Assembly: GCA_041688015.1 (NCBI GenBank)
Contig: JBDNIY010000003.1
Location: 1 to 64,000, forward strand
DNA length: 64,000 bases
Reading direction: 5' to 3'
Origin: Parvibaculum sp041688015
GTDB lineage: Bacteria > Pseudomonadota > Alphaproteobacteria > Parvibaculales > Parvibaculaceae
The position numbers and the translations under genes were made by a program. Shown piece after piece: positions 17,880 through 26,736 of the stretch; within the stretch, counting starts at the first letter, position 1, and the number at the start of each line of letters is the position of its first letter. The notes under the pieces were generated by a model. It was not told where the DNA came from, did not search any database, and saw only the letters and a program-made list of their open reading frames with translations.

Positions 17880-18560
17880 ATGCTGAACACACTTTTAACG
17901 TATGCAGAACAATGGTCGAGCCTGCAATGGACGCTGGGAGCCGTCTCATTGCTGATGGCGTTTGGCTATCAGATGATTGAAAGCCAAGAGGCAGGCCCGC
18001 TGCGCACGATATTGAAGACGGCTTCGATTGCCGCTCTCGCGCCGCTACCGCTGCTCGCGTTGGGCGAAGGGCCGACGCTGGCATTGATCGCGCTCGCCCT
18101 TGCCTTGGCGCTGGGCAGTCTTGGCGATTATTTTTTGGCGCTGAAGAACGGCGACACAAATTTCAAACGTGGCATCGTCGCTTTTCTCGTTGGCCATCTT
18201 TTCTATCTTGTCGTGATGGTGCCGCGCATCGGCATGCCGTCCGCGCTGCAAATAGCCGGGATAGCATTGCTAGCCGTCATGGCCATCGGCACATGCGTCT
18301 GGCTGTCGCCAAAACTGGGCGCCTATAAAGGACCGGTCTGGGCCTATATGGGCGTGATCGCGGTGATGGCGCTGGCCGCCCTCACCCTGCCATCCGCCCT
18401 GACGGGACTAGGCGCCTTGCTGTTTGTTTTTTCCGACGCGGTGATTGTGGTCAACCAATTCGGACGGCCCGTGCCCTATCGTGGGCCCATCGTCTGGATC
18501 ACCTATTATGGCGGGCAATGCCTGTTGACCGGAAGCTTGCTGGCGTTGCTGGCTGCTTAG
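17880..18560 (+). CDS. YhhN/TMEM86 family protein (lysoplasmalogenase-like)
   Basis: A 226-residue membrane protein with seven to eight hydrophobic helices and YhhN-family landmarks: LGSLGDYFLAL near residue 81, KRGIVAFLVGHLFYLV near 95-110 and the C-terminal FVFSDAVIVVNQFGRPVP. The acidic residues in the first and last of these are the presumed catalytic positions of the family, which hydrolyses the vinyl-ether bond of lysoplasmalogens in characterised members. Whether this one does is unknown. Its stop codon overlaps the stop of the convergent DUF2855 gene by 4 nt. Confidence 0.85.
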   Translation: MLNTLLTYAEQWSSLQWTLGAVSLLMAFGYQMIESQEAGPLRTILKTASIAALAPLPLLALGEGPTLALIALALALALGSLGDYFLALKNGDTNFKRGIVAFLVGHLFYLVVMVPRIGMPSALQIAGIALLAVMAIGTCVWLSPKLGAYKGPVWAYMGVIAVMALAALTLPSALTGLGALLFVFSDAVIVVNQFGRPVPYRGPIVWITYYGGQCLLTGSLLALLAA

Positions 18561-19654
18561 AGCGACAGCATATGGCCTTCATCGGGGGCTACTTTGCCAT
18601 CCAACATGCTGAGATAGACATGCTCGATCTCTGATGCGCCAGCGCCCGGCACCACTTTCATCCAGTGTTCAACGGAGCTGAGGAAGGCTTTCCATTTGGC
18701 ACCGTAGCGTTGCTCGATGCCGCCCGGCCCCCAATCCTGCGTCCGTTTAACAATCTGGGTGGGCGCAAAGAAGAAAACGGGCTTGGGCCCCGGCAGCGCT
18801 TTTTCGACGCCACGTGCTTCCCAATGGGTGCCACCAACAACGCAGCTATATTTCATCGCGTCACGGAAATGAGTGTGCAGATCGGCGGTGACTTTAGAAT
18901 TGCCTGCCATATCGACAAAGACCACCGACAGGTCCGCCGGGATCGAAGCGATGGCATCATAGGTGACGACGCGATCATAATAGCCTGTGCTTTCGACAAA
19001 GGCTTTGTTGCCGGGTGACGTGAGGCCGATCACTTCGACGTCGTGGTTTTGCGACAGAAGATAAGCGACACCAAGCGCGGTTTTGCTGGACGCACTCGTC
19101 AGCACCAACGCTTTGGCTCCAAAAAAATCATTGTTGGCGATGAGGTCATCAATGAAAAAGGCCGTCTTGAAGAGCGGGCCGAGCAAGGCCTGCTGGTCTT
19201 CAAAGGCAGCGTCATAGCTCGCATCACCGGCGACGCGATTATACTGATTGTAAACCAGCGCCAAATGCGAGCGATGGGGCGAGGCTTCGACAAAGCCAGC
19301 GGGCTTCACGCGGTCGGCCTTCAGCACCACATGGCTCGACATCGGCAGATAGCCGAAAATGCGCTCGCCTGTTTTGATCGCATCATTGTTGGAGGCCAGC
19401 ACATTGCCAAAGCCCCAAACCGGCACACGACCAAAACCCTCAGGCGCGGGAAAGAAATCCCAATACTGCATAGCGACGCCGAAAGCGGCATAGGTGATGT
19501 TGTTGGAGGTGAAGGCGAACTTGTCCACACCTACGAGGATCTCACCCGGCGCCAAATCGGGCAGCGCCGTCTCGACTATTTTGTGTTGACGCAGATCATC
19601 GCGCGAGACGATGAAATCAATACTCTTTGGAAAATCAGCACTTTTCTGGGCCAT
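18557..19654 (-). CDS. DUF2855 family protein
   Basis: A 365-residue soluble protein of the DUF2855 family, which looks like a distant relative of medium-chain dehydrogenases/enoyl reductases. An N-terminal GroES-like part (LVGVDKFAFTSNNITYAAFG) is followed by a Rossmann-like part (ALVLTSASSKTALGVAYLLSQ). It starts at ATG 19654 with GGAGG upstream. No catalytic role is established for the family. It stands alone on the minus strand and overlaps the convergent YhhN gene at the stop codons. Confidence 0.85.
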   Translation of the reverse strand: MAQKSADFPKSIDFIVSRDDLRQHKIVETALPDLAPGEILVGVDKFAFTSNNITYAAFGVAMQYWDFFPAPEGFGRVPVWGFGNVLASNNDAIKTGERIFGYLPMSSHVVLKADRVKPAGFVEASPHRSHLALVYNQYNRVAGDASYDAAFEDQQALLGPLFKTAFFIDDLIANNDFFGAKALVLTSASSKTALGVAYLLSQNHDVEVIGLTSPGNKAFVESTGYYDRVVTYDAIASIPADLSVVFVDMAGNSKVTADLHTHFRDAMKYSCVVGGTHWEARGVEKALPGPKPVFFFAPTQIVKRTQDWGPGGIEQRYGAKWKAFLSSVEHWMKVVPGAGASEIEHVYLSMLDGKVAPDEGHMLSL

Positions 19655-19696
19655 TAGAGCCTCCCCTGCGTGAACCGTAGTGACATCGCCGTCGCC

Positions 19697-20533
19697 TCAG
19701 AACTTGCCTTCGGCAATCTTGAAGATGTCAGGGTTTTTTGAATTTTCGACATAGGACAACCGCAAAAAAGCAATGCGCTTGGTCACTGTCTCAGCCTGAT
19801 TGGCCTCATCATCCTTGGCAGCCTTGGCGTTCTTGGACTTGGCATCCTTGGACTTGGCATCCTTGGACTCGGCATCCTTGGACTCGGCATCAGATTTGAC
19901 AGGCACAGCCTCTTTCACATCAGCTTCCTGAAACATCAAGGTGACGAGATGATCGTTCTTGTCGCGTCCGTCAAACACACGCAGGGCACCGTTTGACAGT
20001 TTCTGATTGAGCGTCACCGTGGCAGGTAAAAAACCCTGATTGGCAAAATAATTGCCCAAAATATTTGCCGTCACGCCGATCTGATTGGGACTCATATCGG
20101 CTGACAATTGCGTACTCCACAGTACATTGACCTGCATGAGGCGCTTGGAGGTGTAGCCAAAAATATAGACAACCTCGGCAACGCCACTATCGGCCACGAT
20201 ATTTTTGACGCGCACGGCCAGCAGTTTGGTTTTTTCGACGGCCCGTATCGCCTCACGGATCTGGTTGCCCTTGGCGCCGAAATCCTTAGCGATGGCGGCG
20301 CGCACCGCTGCTTCATCATCACCGAATTTGGCGGAGCGGAAGCCCGTGACGTCAACCGGCACCTTGGGATTAACCGAGGCGGCAATAGCGGCACGCGGCG
20401 AGGCCGCATCAGCCGCGCGGGCGGTGAAATAGTCTGCCGTCATCTTCCAGCCGAGGCCAACAGCAACAACAAGACCCAGAACACCCCAGGCAAGATGACG
20501 ACGCGAAATGGCGGATAGATTTATTTTTGACAT
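19697..20533 (-). CDS. Membrane-anchored hypothetical protein with KDAES repeats
   Basis: A 278-residue protein I do not recognise. A single N-terminal membrane helix (about residues 14-32, AWGVLGLVVAVGLGW) is followed by a probably periplasmic mixed alpha/beta domain, then a charged tail with four to five tandem pentapeptides (DAESK/DAKSK, about residues 215-240) and a short conserved-looking end (RIAFLRLSYVENS). It sits 65 nt downstream of livK on the same strand and could be read through from the liv operon. No function is proposed. Confidence 0.7.
   Translation of the reverse strand: MSKINLSAISRRHLAWGVLGLVVAVGLGWKMTADYFTARAADAASPRAAIAASVNPKVPVDVTGFRSAKFGDDEAAVRAAIAKDFGAKGNQIREAIRAVEKTKLLAVRVKNIVADSGVAEVVYIFGYTSKRLMQVNVLWSTQLSADMSPNQIGVTANILGNYFANQGFLPATVTLNQKLSNGALRVFDGRDKNDHLVTLMFQEADVKEAVPVKSDAESKDAESKDAKSKDAKSKNAKAAKDDEANQAETVTKRIAFLRLSYVENSKNPDIFKIAEGKF
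19819..19890 (-). repeat. 15-bp tandem coding repeat (KDAES pentapeptides)
   Basis: About 4.5 copies of a 15-bp unit (TTGGCATCCTTGGAC on the plus strand, with single-base variants) encode the Asp-Ala-Glu/Lys-Ser-Lys repeats of the hypothetical protein. The unit length preserves the frame, so copy number could vary between strains. Confidence 0.85.
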
Positions 20534-20597
20534 CGGTATGTGCCTGCCTCCCCGGCAGTCAGATGAAGAAAAGCTAGATGAAGCTCAGCAATGAAAG

Positions 20598-21713
20598 CTA
20601 TTGGGCGTAGGCGTATTTGCCGTTCTTCCAGACGTAGAAGACATAACCCGGCGCATCCATGTCACCCTTAGCATCAAAGCCAACGGAGCCAAGCACCGTG
20701 TCGAAATGATCGGATTTGAGGGCCGCTTCGACGGCGGCTGCATCGGTGGTGCCGGCCTTTGTCGCCGCGCCCGCCCAAGCCTGAACGGCGGCATAGGTGT
20801 AGAGCGTATAGGTCTCGGGCTCGTAATTGTCGGCGCGGAATTCGGCAACGAGTTCGGCATTGGCTGGATTGAGGCGCGGGTCGGGGCCGAAGGTCATCAT
20901 CGTGCCTTCACCTGCAGGCCCTGTGATCGACCAAAATTCATCCGTCACCAAGGCGTCGCCGCCGATCAGGATGGTGCTGAGGCCCTGCTCGCGCATCTGG
21001 CGCACAATGAGGCCCGCCTCGGTCTTGTAGCCACCAAAGTAGAGCACGTCGGCCTTGGCCTGTTTCAGCTTGGAGATGAGCGGGCTGTAGTCTTTTTCGC
21101 CTGCTGTGATTGATTCGTGCAGAACTTCCTCAATGCCACCTTCATTGAGCGCCTTAGCAAACTCATTGGCGAGCCCATGCCCGTAGGTCGATTTATCATC
21201 AACCACGGCTATGCGCTTGCCGCCAAAATGTGCGGCCACATAAGCCGCCGCTGTCGGGCCTTGCTGGTCATCACGCCCGCATACACGGAAGGTGTTTTTC
21301 AGGCCACGCTCGGTAAATTCAGGATTGGTGGAGGCCGGTGTGATCTGGACGATGTTTAATTCCGAATAAACATCGGAAGCGGGGATGGACGAGCCGGAGC
21401 AATAATGCCCAGCAACAAACACCGCGCCTTCAGAGACCATATCATTGGCAACGCTGACCGCCTGCTTGGGATCGCAAGCATCATCACCAATTTCGAGGAC
21501 CAATTGCTTGCCCAACACGCCGCCCGCCGCATTGATGTCGGCCACGGCCTTTTTCGCGCCATGTATGAACTGCTCGCCAAACACCGCCTCGCTACCAGTA
21601 ACCGGGCCGGCAACACCGATCACGATGGTGTTTGAAGCCTTTTCGTCCTTCTTGTCACAGGCAACAAGGCCGAGCGATAAGGCCGCGACGGCAGCGATCA
21701 GTAGGCGATTCAT
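20598..21713 (-). CDS. livK: Branched-chain amino-acid ABC transporter substrate-binding lipoprotein
   Basis: A 371-residue periplasmic binding protein of the LivK/Leu-Ile-Val family. ATG 21713 has a strong GGAGGGGGG Shine-Dalgarno and gives a lipoprotein signal with LVAC lipobox (Cys19), so it is probably membrane-tethered. Mature landmarks are IVIGVAGPVTGSEAVFG, DINAAGGVLGKQLVLEIGDDACDPKQAV and GHYCSGSSIPASDVY, typical of the ligand cleft. It is last in the six-gene minus-strand liv cluster. The family binds leucine and related amino acids, but many alphaproteobacterial members take other small carboxylates or amides. Confidence 0.93.
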   Translation of the reverse strand: MNRLLIAAVAALSLGLVACDKKDEKASNTIVIGVAGPVTGSEAVFGEQFIHGAKKAVADINAAGGVLGKQLVLEIGDDACDPKQAVSVANDMVSEGAVFVAGHYCSGSSIPASDVYSELNIVQITPASTNPEFTERGLKNTFRVCGRDDQQGPTAAAYVAAHFGGKRIAVVDDKSTYGHGLANEFAKALNEGGIEEVLHESITAGEKDYSPLISKLKQAKADVLYFGGYKTEAGLIVRQMREQGLSTILIGGDALVTDEFWSITGPAGEGTMMTFGPDPRLNPANAELVAEFRADNYEPETYTLYTYAAVQAWAGAATKAGTTDAAAVEAALKSDHFDTVLGSVGFDAKGDMDAPGYVFYVWKNGKYAYAQ

Positions 21714-21820
21714 GTGTTTCCCCCTCCATGAGTGTCTAACGGGCAGCATAGCCTCAAAAGAGGGCGCGCCGGAACCGTCTAAAAGGCCCAATAAGACCCA
21801 ATGGCACCAACAAGGCGCTT

Positions 21821-22171
21821 TTATCGTTTCATTCGCCAGCCTACCAACCAGCGCGGCTCACAGGCCCATGGATATTGCCGCACCATCTGGCGCGCCCGCG
21901 TCAGGTGGAAGGCGGCAAAGGCAATGGCGATGAGGACAAGCGCGTCGCAGAGATAGCCCGACGGCAACAACAGCGCGCCCTGAAACAACGCATAAATCAA
22001 AAACCGGTCCGCCATCGTCAAAAGCAAAGCATAGGCAAGAAGCTGCCATTGGGGCCGCCAGTTGAGCGCCAGCGCCCGACCCGTCATCAGCGCACAGCCG
22101 CCGCCCAAAATCAGGGTAATGCCGAGCGAGACATAGGGCGACGTGCCAAACAGGGCTTCATACGCGCTCAT
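21821..22171 (-). CDS. Small membrane protein of liv operons (DUF6867-like)
   Basis: A 116-residue protein with three hydrophobic segments (about 15-30, 45-65 and 72-90) and a basic C-terminus. Its start overlaps the livF stop by 4 nt (ATGA), so it belongs to the transporter operon. Small membrane proteins of this kind recur in alphaproteobacterial liv clusters; I believe they are now called DUF6867, a name recalled, not searched. No transport role is proven. Confidence 0.65.
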   Translation of the reverse strand: MSAYEALFGTSPYVSLGITLILGGGCALMTGRALALNWRPQWQLLAYALLLTMADRFLIYALFQGALLLPSGYLCDALVLIAIAFAAFHLTRARQMVRQYPWACEPRWLVGWRMKR

Positions 22172-22899
22172 GGTGCGATCTCGTTTTTCGGGCGTGCGCC
22201 TTCCAGATAGGCCGCGCGCACAGCCGGGTCGTTCAACAAGGCAACGCCCGTGCCGCTGAACTCAATCCGCCCATTGACGATGATATGGGCCAGCGACGCC
22301 AATTTCAGCGCTTGGTAAGCATTCTGTTCGACCAGCAAGATGGTGGTAGCGTCGGTTGTATTGATCTCGGCGATATTGGCAAAGAGCTGCTTGGTGACCA
22401 AGGGCGCAAGGCCGAGCGAAGGCTCGTCGAGCAGCAGCAATTTTGGCCGGCTCATCATGGCGCGCGCAATCGCCAGCATTTGCTGCTCGCCACCCGACAA
22501 AGTGCCGCCACGCTGCTCCAAGCGTTCTTTCAGACGCGGGAAAAGCGTCAGTACACGCTCAAGGTCATCTTTGAAGAACTTGGGATCAGCGACAATCGCG
22601 CCGGTTTGCAAATTTTCAAACACACTCATCAGGGCAAAGATATGCCGCCCTTCAGGCGAATGAGCGATGCCTGCGCGCGCGATCTCATGGGTTGGCAGGT
22701 TCGTGATGTCGCGCCCATCGAAAATAATCTCGCCGGCACTGGCGCGCGGATTGCCACAAATGGTCATCAAAAGCGTCGTCTTGCCCGCTCCATTAGCGCC
22801 GATCAGCGAAACGATCTCGCCTGCTGGCACGTCAAGATCAATGCCATGCAAAGCTTCGATGCGACCATAGCCAGAATGTAGCCCTCGAATTTTTAGCAT
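22168..22899 (-). CDS. livF: Branched-chain amino-acid ABC transporter ATPase LivF
   Basis: A 243-residue ABC ATPase. Walker A is GANGAGKTT (about 34-42), the signature LSGGEQQMLAIARA and Walker B LLLLDEP follow. The short form without a long C-terminal extension and the APLV...LFANIAEINTTD segment are LivF-like. It starts at the last base of livG (TAATG-type 1-nt overlap) and overlaps the small membrane gene downstream. It forms a heterodimer with LivG to power the LivH/LivM permease. Confidence 0.95.
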   Translation of the reverse strand: MLKIRGLHSGYGRIEALHGIDLDVPAGEIVSLIGANGAGKTTLLMTICGNPRASAGEIIFDGRDITNLPTHEIARAGIAHSPEGRHIFALMSVFENLQTGAIVADPKFFKDDLERVLTLFPRLKERLEQRGGTLSGGEQQMLAIARAMMSRPKLLLLDEPSLGLAPLVTKQLFANIAEINTTDATTILLVEQNAYQALKLASLAHIIVNGRIEFSGTGVALLNDPAVRAAYLEGARPKNEIAP

Positions 22900-23735
22900 T
22901 ACGCAGGCCCTCCCAGAGCGGCCACAGCGTCATCGTCGTCAGCCACACCAAGGTAGGCGCGAATAACTTCAGGGTTGGCACGCACCTCCGCTGGTGTGCC
23001 TTCGGCAATCAGGCGACCTTGATCCAGCACATTGATGCGATCTGAAATCTGCATGACGACACTCATGTCATGTTCGATCAGCAACACGCTAATTTTGTGG
23101 TCATCACGGATTTTCAACAGCAATTCATTGAGTGCATAGCTCTCGCTGGGATTGAGCCCGGCGGCGGGTTCATCCAAGCAGAGAAGCTGTGGCGCAGCGC
23201 ACATGGCACGCGCAATTTCTAGACGGCGCTGCGAGCCATAAGGCAGGCTGCCCGCCAACTCGTCAGCTTCACCTGACAGGCCCGTCTGGTCAAGCCAATA
23301 GCGCGCCAGATCCTTGGCCTCGCGCTCGGCTTTCAAATAACTCGGCAACCTCAAAAAACCTGCGACTGAAAACATCGAGGCACGCATCAACGCCACATGC
23401 TGAGCGACCATCAGATTTTCAGCCACGCTCATGGCGGGAAACAAACGGATGTTCTGGAAACTGCGCACAACGCCCGTGCGCGCAATGCGAAAGCCGTCCA
23501 TGCGTTCCAGCAAATAGGTCGGACCGTCTGGATGATGAAACGACATGCGCCCTACATCGGGTTTATAAAATCCCGTGATGCAATTAAAGGCCGTCGTCTT
23601 GCCCGCGCCATTAGGTCCGATCAACGCAGTGATATCGCCGGGTAAAGCGATGAACGACAAATCATTGATGGCGACGAGCCCGCCAAAGCGGATCGTCAAA
23701 TGTTCAACCGATAGGATGGGCTTTGATGCGCTCAT
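22899..23735 (-). CDS. livG: Branched-chain amino-acid ABC transporter ATPase LivG
   Basis: A 278-residue ABC ATPase with Walker A GPNGAGKTT (about 39-47), the LivG-type insertion after it (GFYKPDVGRMSFHHPDG), signature LPYGSQRRLEIARA replacing the usual LSGGQ, Walker B LLCLDEP and the C-terminal extension ending GVADDDDAVAALGG. The signature variant is normal for LivG. Its start overlaps the livM stop by 4 nt and its end touches livF, so the four transporter genes are tightly coupled. Confidence 0.95.
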   Translation of the reverse strand: MSASKPILSVEHLTIRFGGLVAINDLSFIALPGDITALIGPNGAGKTTAFNCITGFYKPDVGRMSFHHPDGPTYLLERMDGFRIARTGVVRSFQNIRLFPAMSVAENLMVAQHVALMRASMFSVAGFLRLPSYLKAEREAKDLARYWLDQTGLSGEADELAGSLPYGSQRRLEIARAMCAAPQLLCLDEPAAGLNPSESYALNELLLKIRDDHKISVLLIEHDMSVVMQISDRINVLDQGRLIAEGTPAEVRANPEVIRAYLGVADDDDAVAALGGPA

Positions 23736-25033
23736 GGCGAGGCCTCGCCTTCAGGCACACCAAGCCTCAAAGTCGGCTCGCGATGCGACAACAGGCCCTG
23801 CGGACGCCACACCATGATGAGAACCATCGCCGCGCCAAACGCGACCATGCGGTACTGGGCCAGATCGCGGAACCACTCGGGCAAGCCAACCAGCAAAAAC
23901 GCCGCCAGCACAATGCCGATCTGGCTGCCCATGCCGCCGAGCACAACAATCGCCAAAATGATCGCGCTTTCAATGAAGGTGAAACTTTCCGGGCTGATGA
24001 AACCTTGCCGCGTAGCAAAGAACGAACCTGCAAAGCCCGCAAAAGACGCCCCAATAGCAAAGGCAGATAGCTTGATCGTGGTGGGATTAAGCCCAAGGCT
24101 GCGGCAGGCGATTTCGTCTTCACGCAGCGCTTCCCAAGCACGCCCAATGGGCAAGCGGCGGATGCGCAACGTGAAGAGATTGGTCGCCAACGCCAAAGCG
24201 AGAATGAGGTAATAGAGAAAAATGATGCGCTGGTCGGGCGAATAGGTGAGCCCGAAGAAATCGGCAAATGTTTGGCCGCCCCCCTTCGCCACCGGCAACA
24301 TCTCCAACCCAAAAAATGAAGGTCGCGCGATGCCAGAAATGCCGTTGGGCCCGCCCGTCATGGCCTGCCAATTGATGATGACCTCGCGCACGATTTCACC
24401 AAAGCCCAAGGTGACGATGGCTAGATAGTCACCACGCAAACGCAGCACAGGAAAGCCGAGCGCGATACCGAACGCGCATGACAACAGGCCTGCAAGCGGC
24501 AGGCAGACCCAGAACGACAGCCCAAAGGTGGACGACAAAAGCGCATAGGAATAAGCGCCAACGGCATAGAAGGCGACATAGCCTAGATCGAGCAATCCCG
24601 CGAGCCCGACCACAATGTTGAGACCCCAGCCGAGCATCACATAGATGAGAATGAGCGTCGCCTTGTCGATCAGGTTGCGGTCGGCAAAACCGAACCAAGG
24701 CAAAGTGACCGCAAAGACGATCATGACAATGCCCGCAAAATAGAGCGTGGAGACGGGATTGAGGCGCGCGATGCGGCGATTGCGCTGAAATCGTTCAATC
24801 AGCAAAGCCCCGAAATGCTGCAACACCAGCGCAAAGAAAAACCGCCCTACAAAGACGGCACCGGCGGCATAAACAATCCACATGAGATGGACATTGAGCG
24901 CGAGCCCACGCGCCGAGGCATCAAGCTGAAAACCAAGCAGTGGAAAGGCAAGAAGCGCCGCGACGACGGCCGCAGCGCCCGCGTCGCGCACAAGCGCAAC
25001 CAGATTGAGACGAGAGGGGGCAGCAACGTTCAT
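23732..25033 (-). CDS. livM: Branched-chain amino-acid ABC transporter permease LivM
   Basis: A 433-residue inner-membrane permease with about ten hydrophobic segments. LivM landmarks are GLNIVVGLAGLLDLGYVAFYAVGAYSYALL and the coupling region GRAWEALREDEIACRSLGLNPT that contacts the ATPases. An N-terminal extension of roughly 90 residues with two helices is usual for the longer LivM forms. It starts 3 nt after livH and overlaps livG by 4 nt. Confidence 0.95.
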   Translation of the reverse strand: MNVAAPSRLNLVALVRDAGAAAVVAALLAFPLLGFQLDASARGLALNVHLMWIVYAAGAVFVGRFFFALVLQHFGALLIERFQRNRRIARLNPVSTLYFAGIVMIVFAVTLPWFGFADRNLIDKATLILIYVMLGWGLNIVVGLAGLLDLGYVAFYAVGAYSYALLSSTFGLSFWVCLPLAGLLSCAFGIALGFPVLRLRGDYLAIVTLGFGEIVREVIINWQAMTGGPNGISGIARPSFFGLEMLPVAKGGGQTFADFFGLTYSPDQRIIFLYYLILALALATNLFTLRIRRLPIGRAWEALREDEIACRSLGLNPTTIKLSAFAIGASFAGFAGSFFATRQGFISPESFTFIESAIILAIVVLGGMGSQIGIVLAAFLLVGLPEWFRDLAQYRMVAFGAAMVLIMVWRPQGLLSHREPTLRLGVPEGEASP

Positions 25034-25036
25034 GGC

Positions 25037-25951
25037 TCAGACCTTTTCGATCTCAGGCCGACCAAGAAGGCCGCTGGGGCGGAAGATCAGGACGAAAACC
25101 AGAATGGAGAAAGCCGCAACGTCTTTATATTCGATACTGAAATAGCCAGACCAAAAGGCTTCAATGAGACCGATCAACATGCCACCCAAGATAGCGCCAG
25201 GCAGCGAGCCGATGCCTCCAAGCACAGCGGCCGTGAACGCCTTGATGCCAACGACAAAGCCGATATAGAAATCGATTACGCCATAATAGAGCGTCACCAT
25301 GAGGCCCGCGACGGCAGCCAGCATCGCCCCGATGACGAAGGTGGCCGAAATCGTGCGATCGACATTGATGCCAAGCAGAGAAGCCATGGTCATGTCCTGC
25401 GCGGCGGCACGCTGGGCGCGGCCAAGGCTTGTGTAGCGAATGACAAGGCTGAAGGCAGCCATCAGCACGATGGTAAGCACGATGATCATGATTTGCAGAT
25501 AGGAAATCGTGACCTGAAAATTGCCGTCATTGAAGACTTCAAACGAGCCACGGATCATCGGCTGCAATGGCTTGACGCGCGCGCCCTGTGCCAATTGCAC
25601 AAAGTTTTGCAGGACAATTGAAACGCCAATGGCAGAAATGAGCGGTGCCAGACGCGGCGCACGACGCAACGGACGATAAGCGACGCGCTCAACCGTCCAG
25701 CCATAGATGCCGGTAAAGGCCATGGCGAAAATCAACACTAGAAAACAAGCCAGTGGCACGCTGGTGATACCCAAGGTCGCCAGCAGCATGAAGCCCACCA
25801 GCGAGATAAAGGCTCCGATCATGTAAATATCGCCATGAGCAAAATTGATCATGCCGATGATCCCATAGACCATCGTGTAGCCAATGGCGATCAGACCGTA
25901 TGTGGCGCCCAGCGTGATACCGTTGATGAGTTGTTGTAGAAAATAGGCCAT
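25037..25951 (-). CDS. livH: Branched-chain amino-acid ABC transporter permease LivH
   Basis: A 304-residue inner-membrane permease. The ATG at 25951 (MAYFLQQLINGITLGATYGL) is chosen because this is the family's N-terminus. Landmarks are IGYTMVYGIIGMINFAHGDIYMIGAF and the coupling helix segment LGRAQRAAAQDMTMASLLGINVDRT. It is the first gene of the minus-strand liv cluster; the gene upstream ends 31 nt before it and may be in the same transcript. Confidence 0.95.
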   Translation of the reverse strand: MAYFLQQLINGITLGATYGLIAIGYTMVYGIIGMINFAHGDIYMIGAFISLVGFMLLATLGITSVPLACFLVLIFAMAFTGIYGWTVERVAYRPLRRAPRLAPLISAIGVSIVLQNFVQLAQGARVKPLQPMIRGSFEVFNDGNFQVTISYLQIMIIVLTIVLMAAFSLVIRYTSLGRAQRAAAQDMTMASLLGINVDRTISATFVIGAMLAAVAGLMVTLYYGVIDFYIGFVVGIKAFTAAVLGGIGSLPGAILGGMLIGLIEAFWSGYFSIEYKDVAAFSILVFVLIFRPSGLLGRPEIEKV

Positions 25952-25982
25952 CCGCTGAGCCAAACCCCCGTTGCCCGCTTCA

Positions 25983-26531
25983 TCATCGCATGAGCGCGGC
26001 ACCCTCTCCAAGCAACCAGCCTATACGCGCGAGACACTGCCATTCAATGGCCGAAAGGACAAGACGTTCAAAGGGTTGAGGAGCTGTCTGGGGGCAGTGG
26101 CGGGCAAAAAACAAACAATCAAAGCCCATAGTCACATCTAAGCGCCTGACGATAGACGCCGCGGCCCGCTCACCCGGCAACACGCCCGGCGCCCAGACGC
26201 GCGACAGGACCAGCACGCTGCCATCTGGCTGACGGGCGACGCGGCAAAGCTCGGCGGCCTCTCCCAGCAATCCATCGCTTACCGCAGGGTCGGTTGTGGT
26301 GCGCGCATCGGCCATGATGCCGCGCTCAATCACGGCGAGAGACAGACGGTCAGCTTTGTCGAGCTTGAAACGGGAAAGAAGATCGACCGTGGCGGCGTTC
26401 ATCAACATGACTTGCCCGCTCATTTGGTCAAAGACAAAGACGGCGGCGCGAGCCGTCACGATGGACAACGCTGAAAAATAGGGCACCCGTTTGGTCGATG
26501 ATGACGCCTCGGTCTTGGCAAAGGTTTTCAC
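25983..26531 (-). CDS. Hypothetical protein with a possible PAS-like segment
   Basis: A 182-residue protein. The start is taken as GTG 26531 because AGGGGA lies 7 nt upstream; a TTG at 26537 overlaps that site. Residues about 25-60 (AAVFVFDQMSGQVMLMNAATVDLLSRF) have the look of a PAS-type sensor strand-helix pattern, but I cannot confirm it. The C-terminus ends with hydrophobic helices and no HTH or enzyme motif. It lies directly upstream of livH on the same strand, so regulation of uptake is possible, without direct evidence. Confidence 0.55.
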   Translation of the reverse strand: MKTFAKTEASSSTKRVPYFSALSIVTARAAVFVFDQMSGQVMLMNAATVDLLSRFKLDKADRLSLAVIERGIMADARTTTDPAVSDGLLGEAAELCRVARQPDGSVLVLSRVWAPGVLPGERAAASIVRRLDVTMGFDCLFFARHCPQTAPQPFERLVLSAIEWQCLARIGWLLGEGAALMR

Positions 26532-26736
26532 GGTCAAATCCCCTGACGCCGACCGCCATTGCGATCTTCAATGCCTGAGGGATGATTTCTTCGCGACTCG
26601 GGTGGCGTGTGAGGGACAGATGAACCCTATTCCTTTGCCAAAAACTTTCCATTTCGGCCGCCCTATACCGATGAGGAGAGGCCCTATACGACAGTATATA
26701 TACCGCTGCTCACCGGCCATGAAAGAGGCGATGGAT

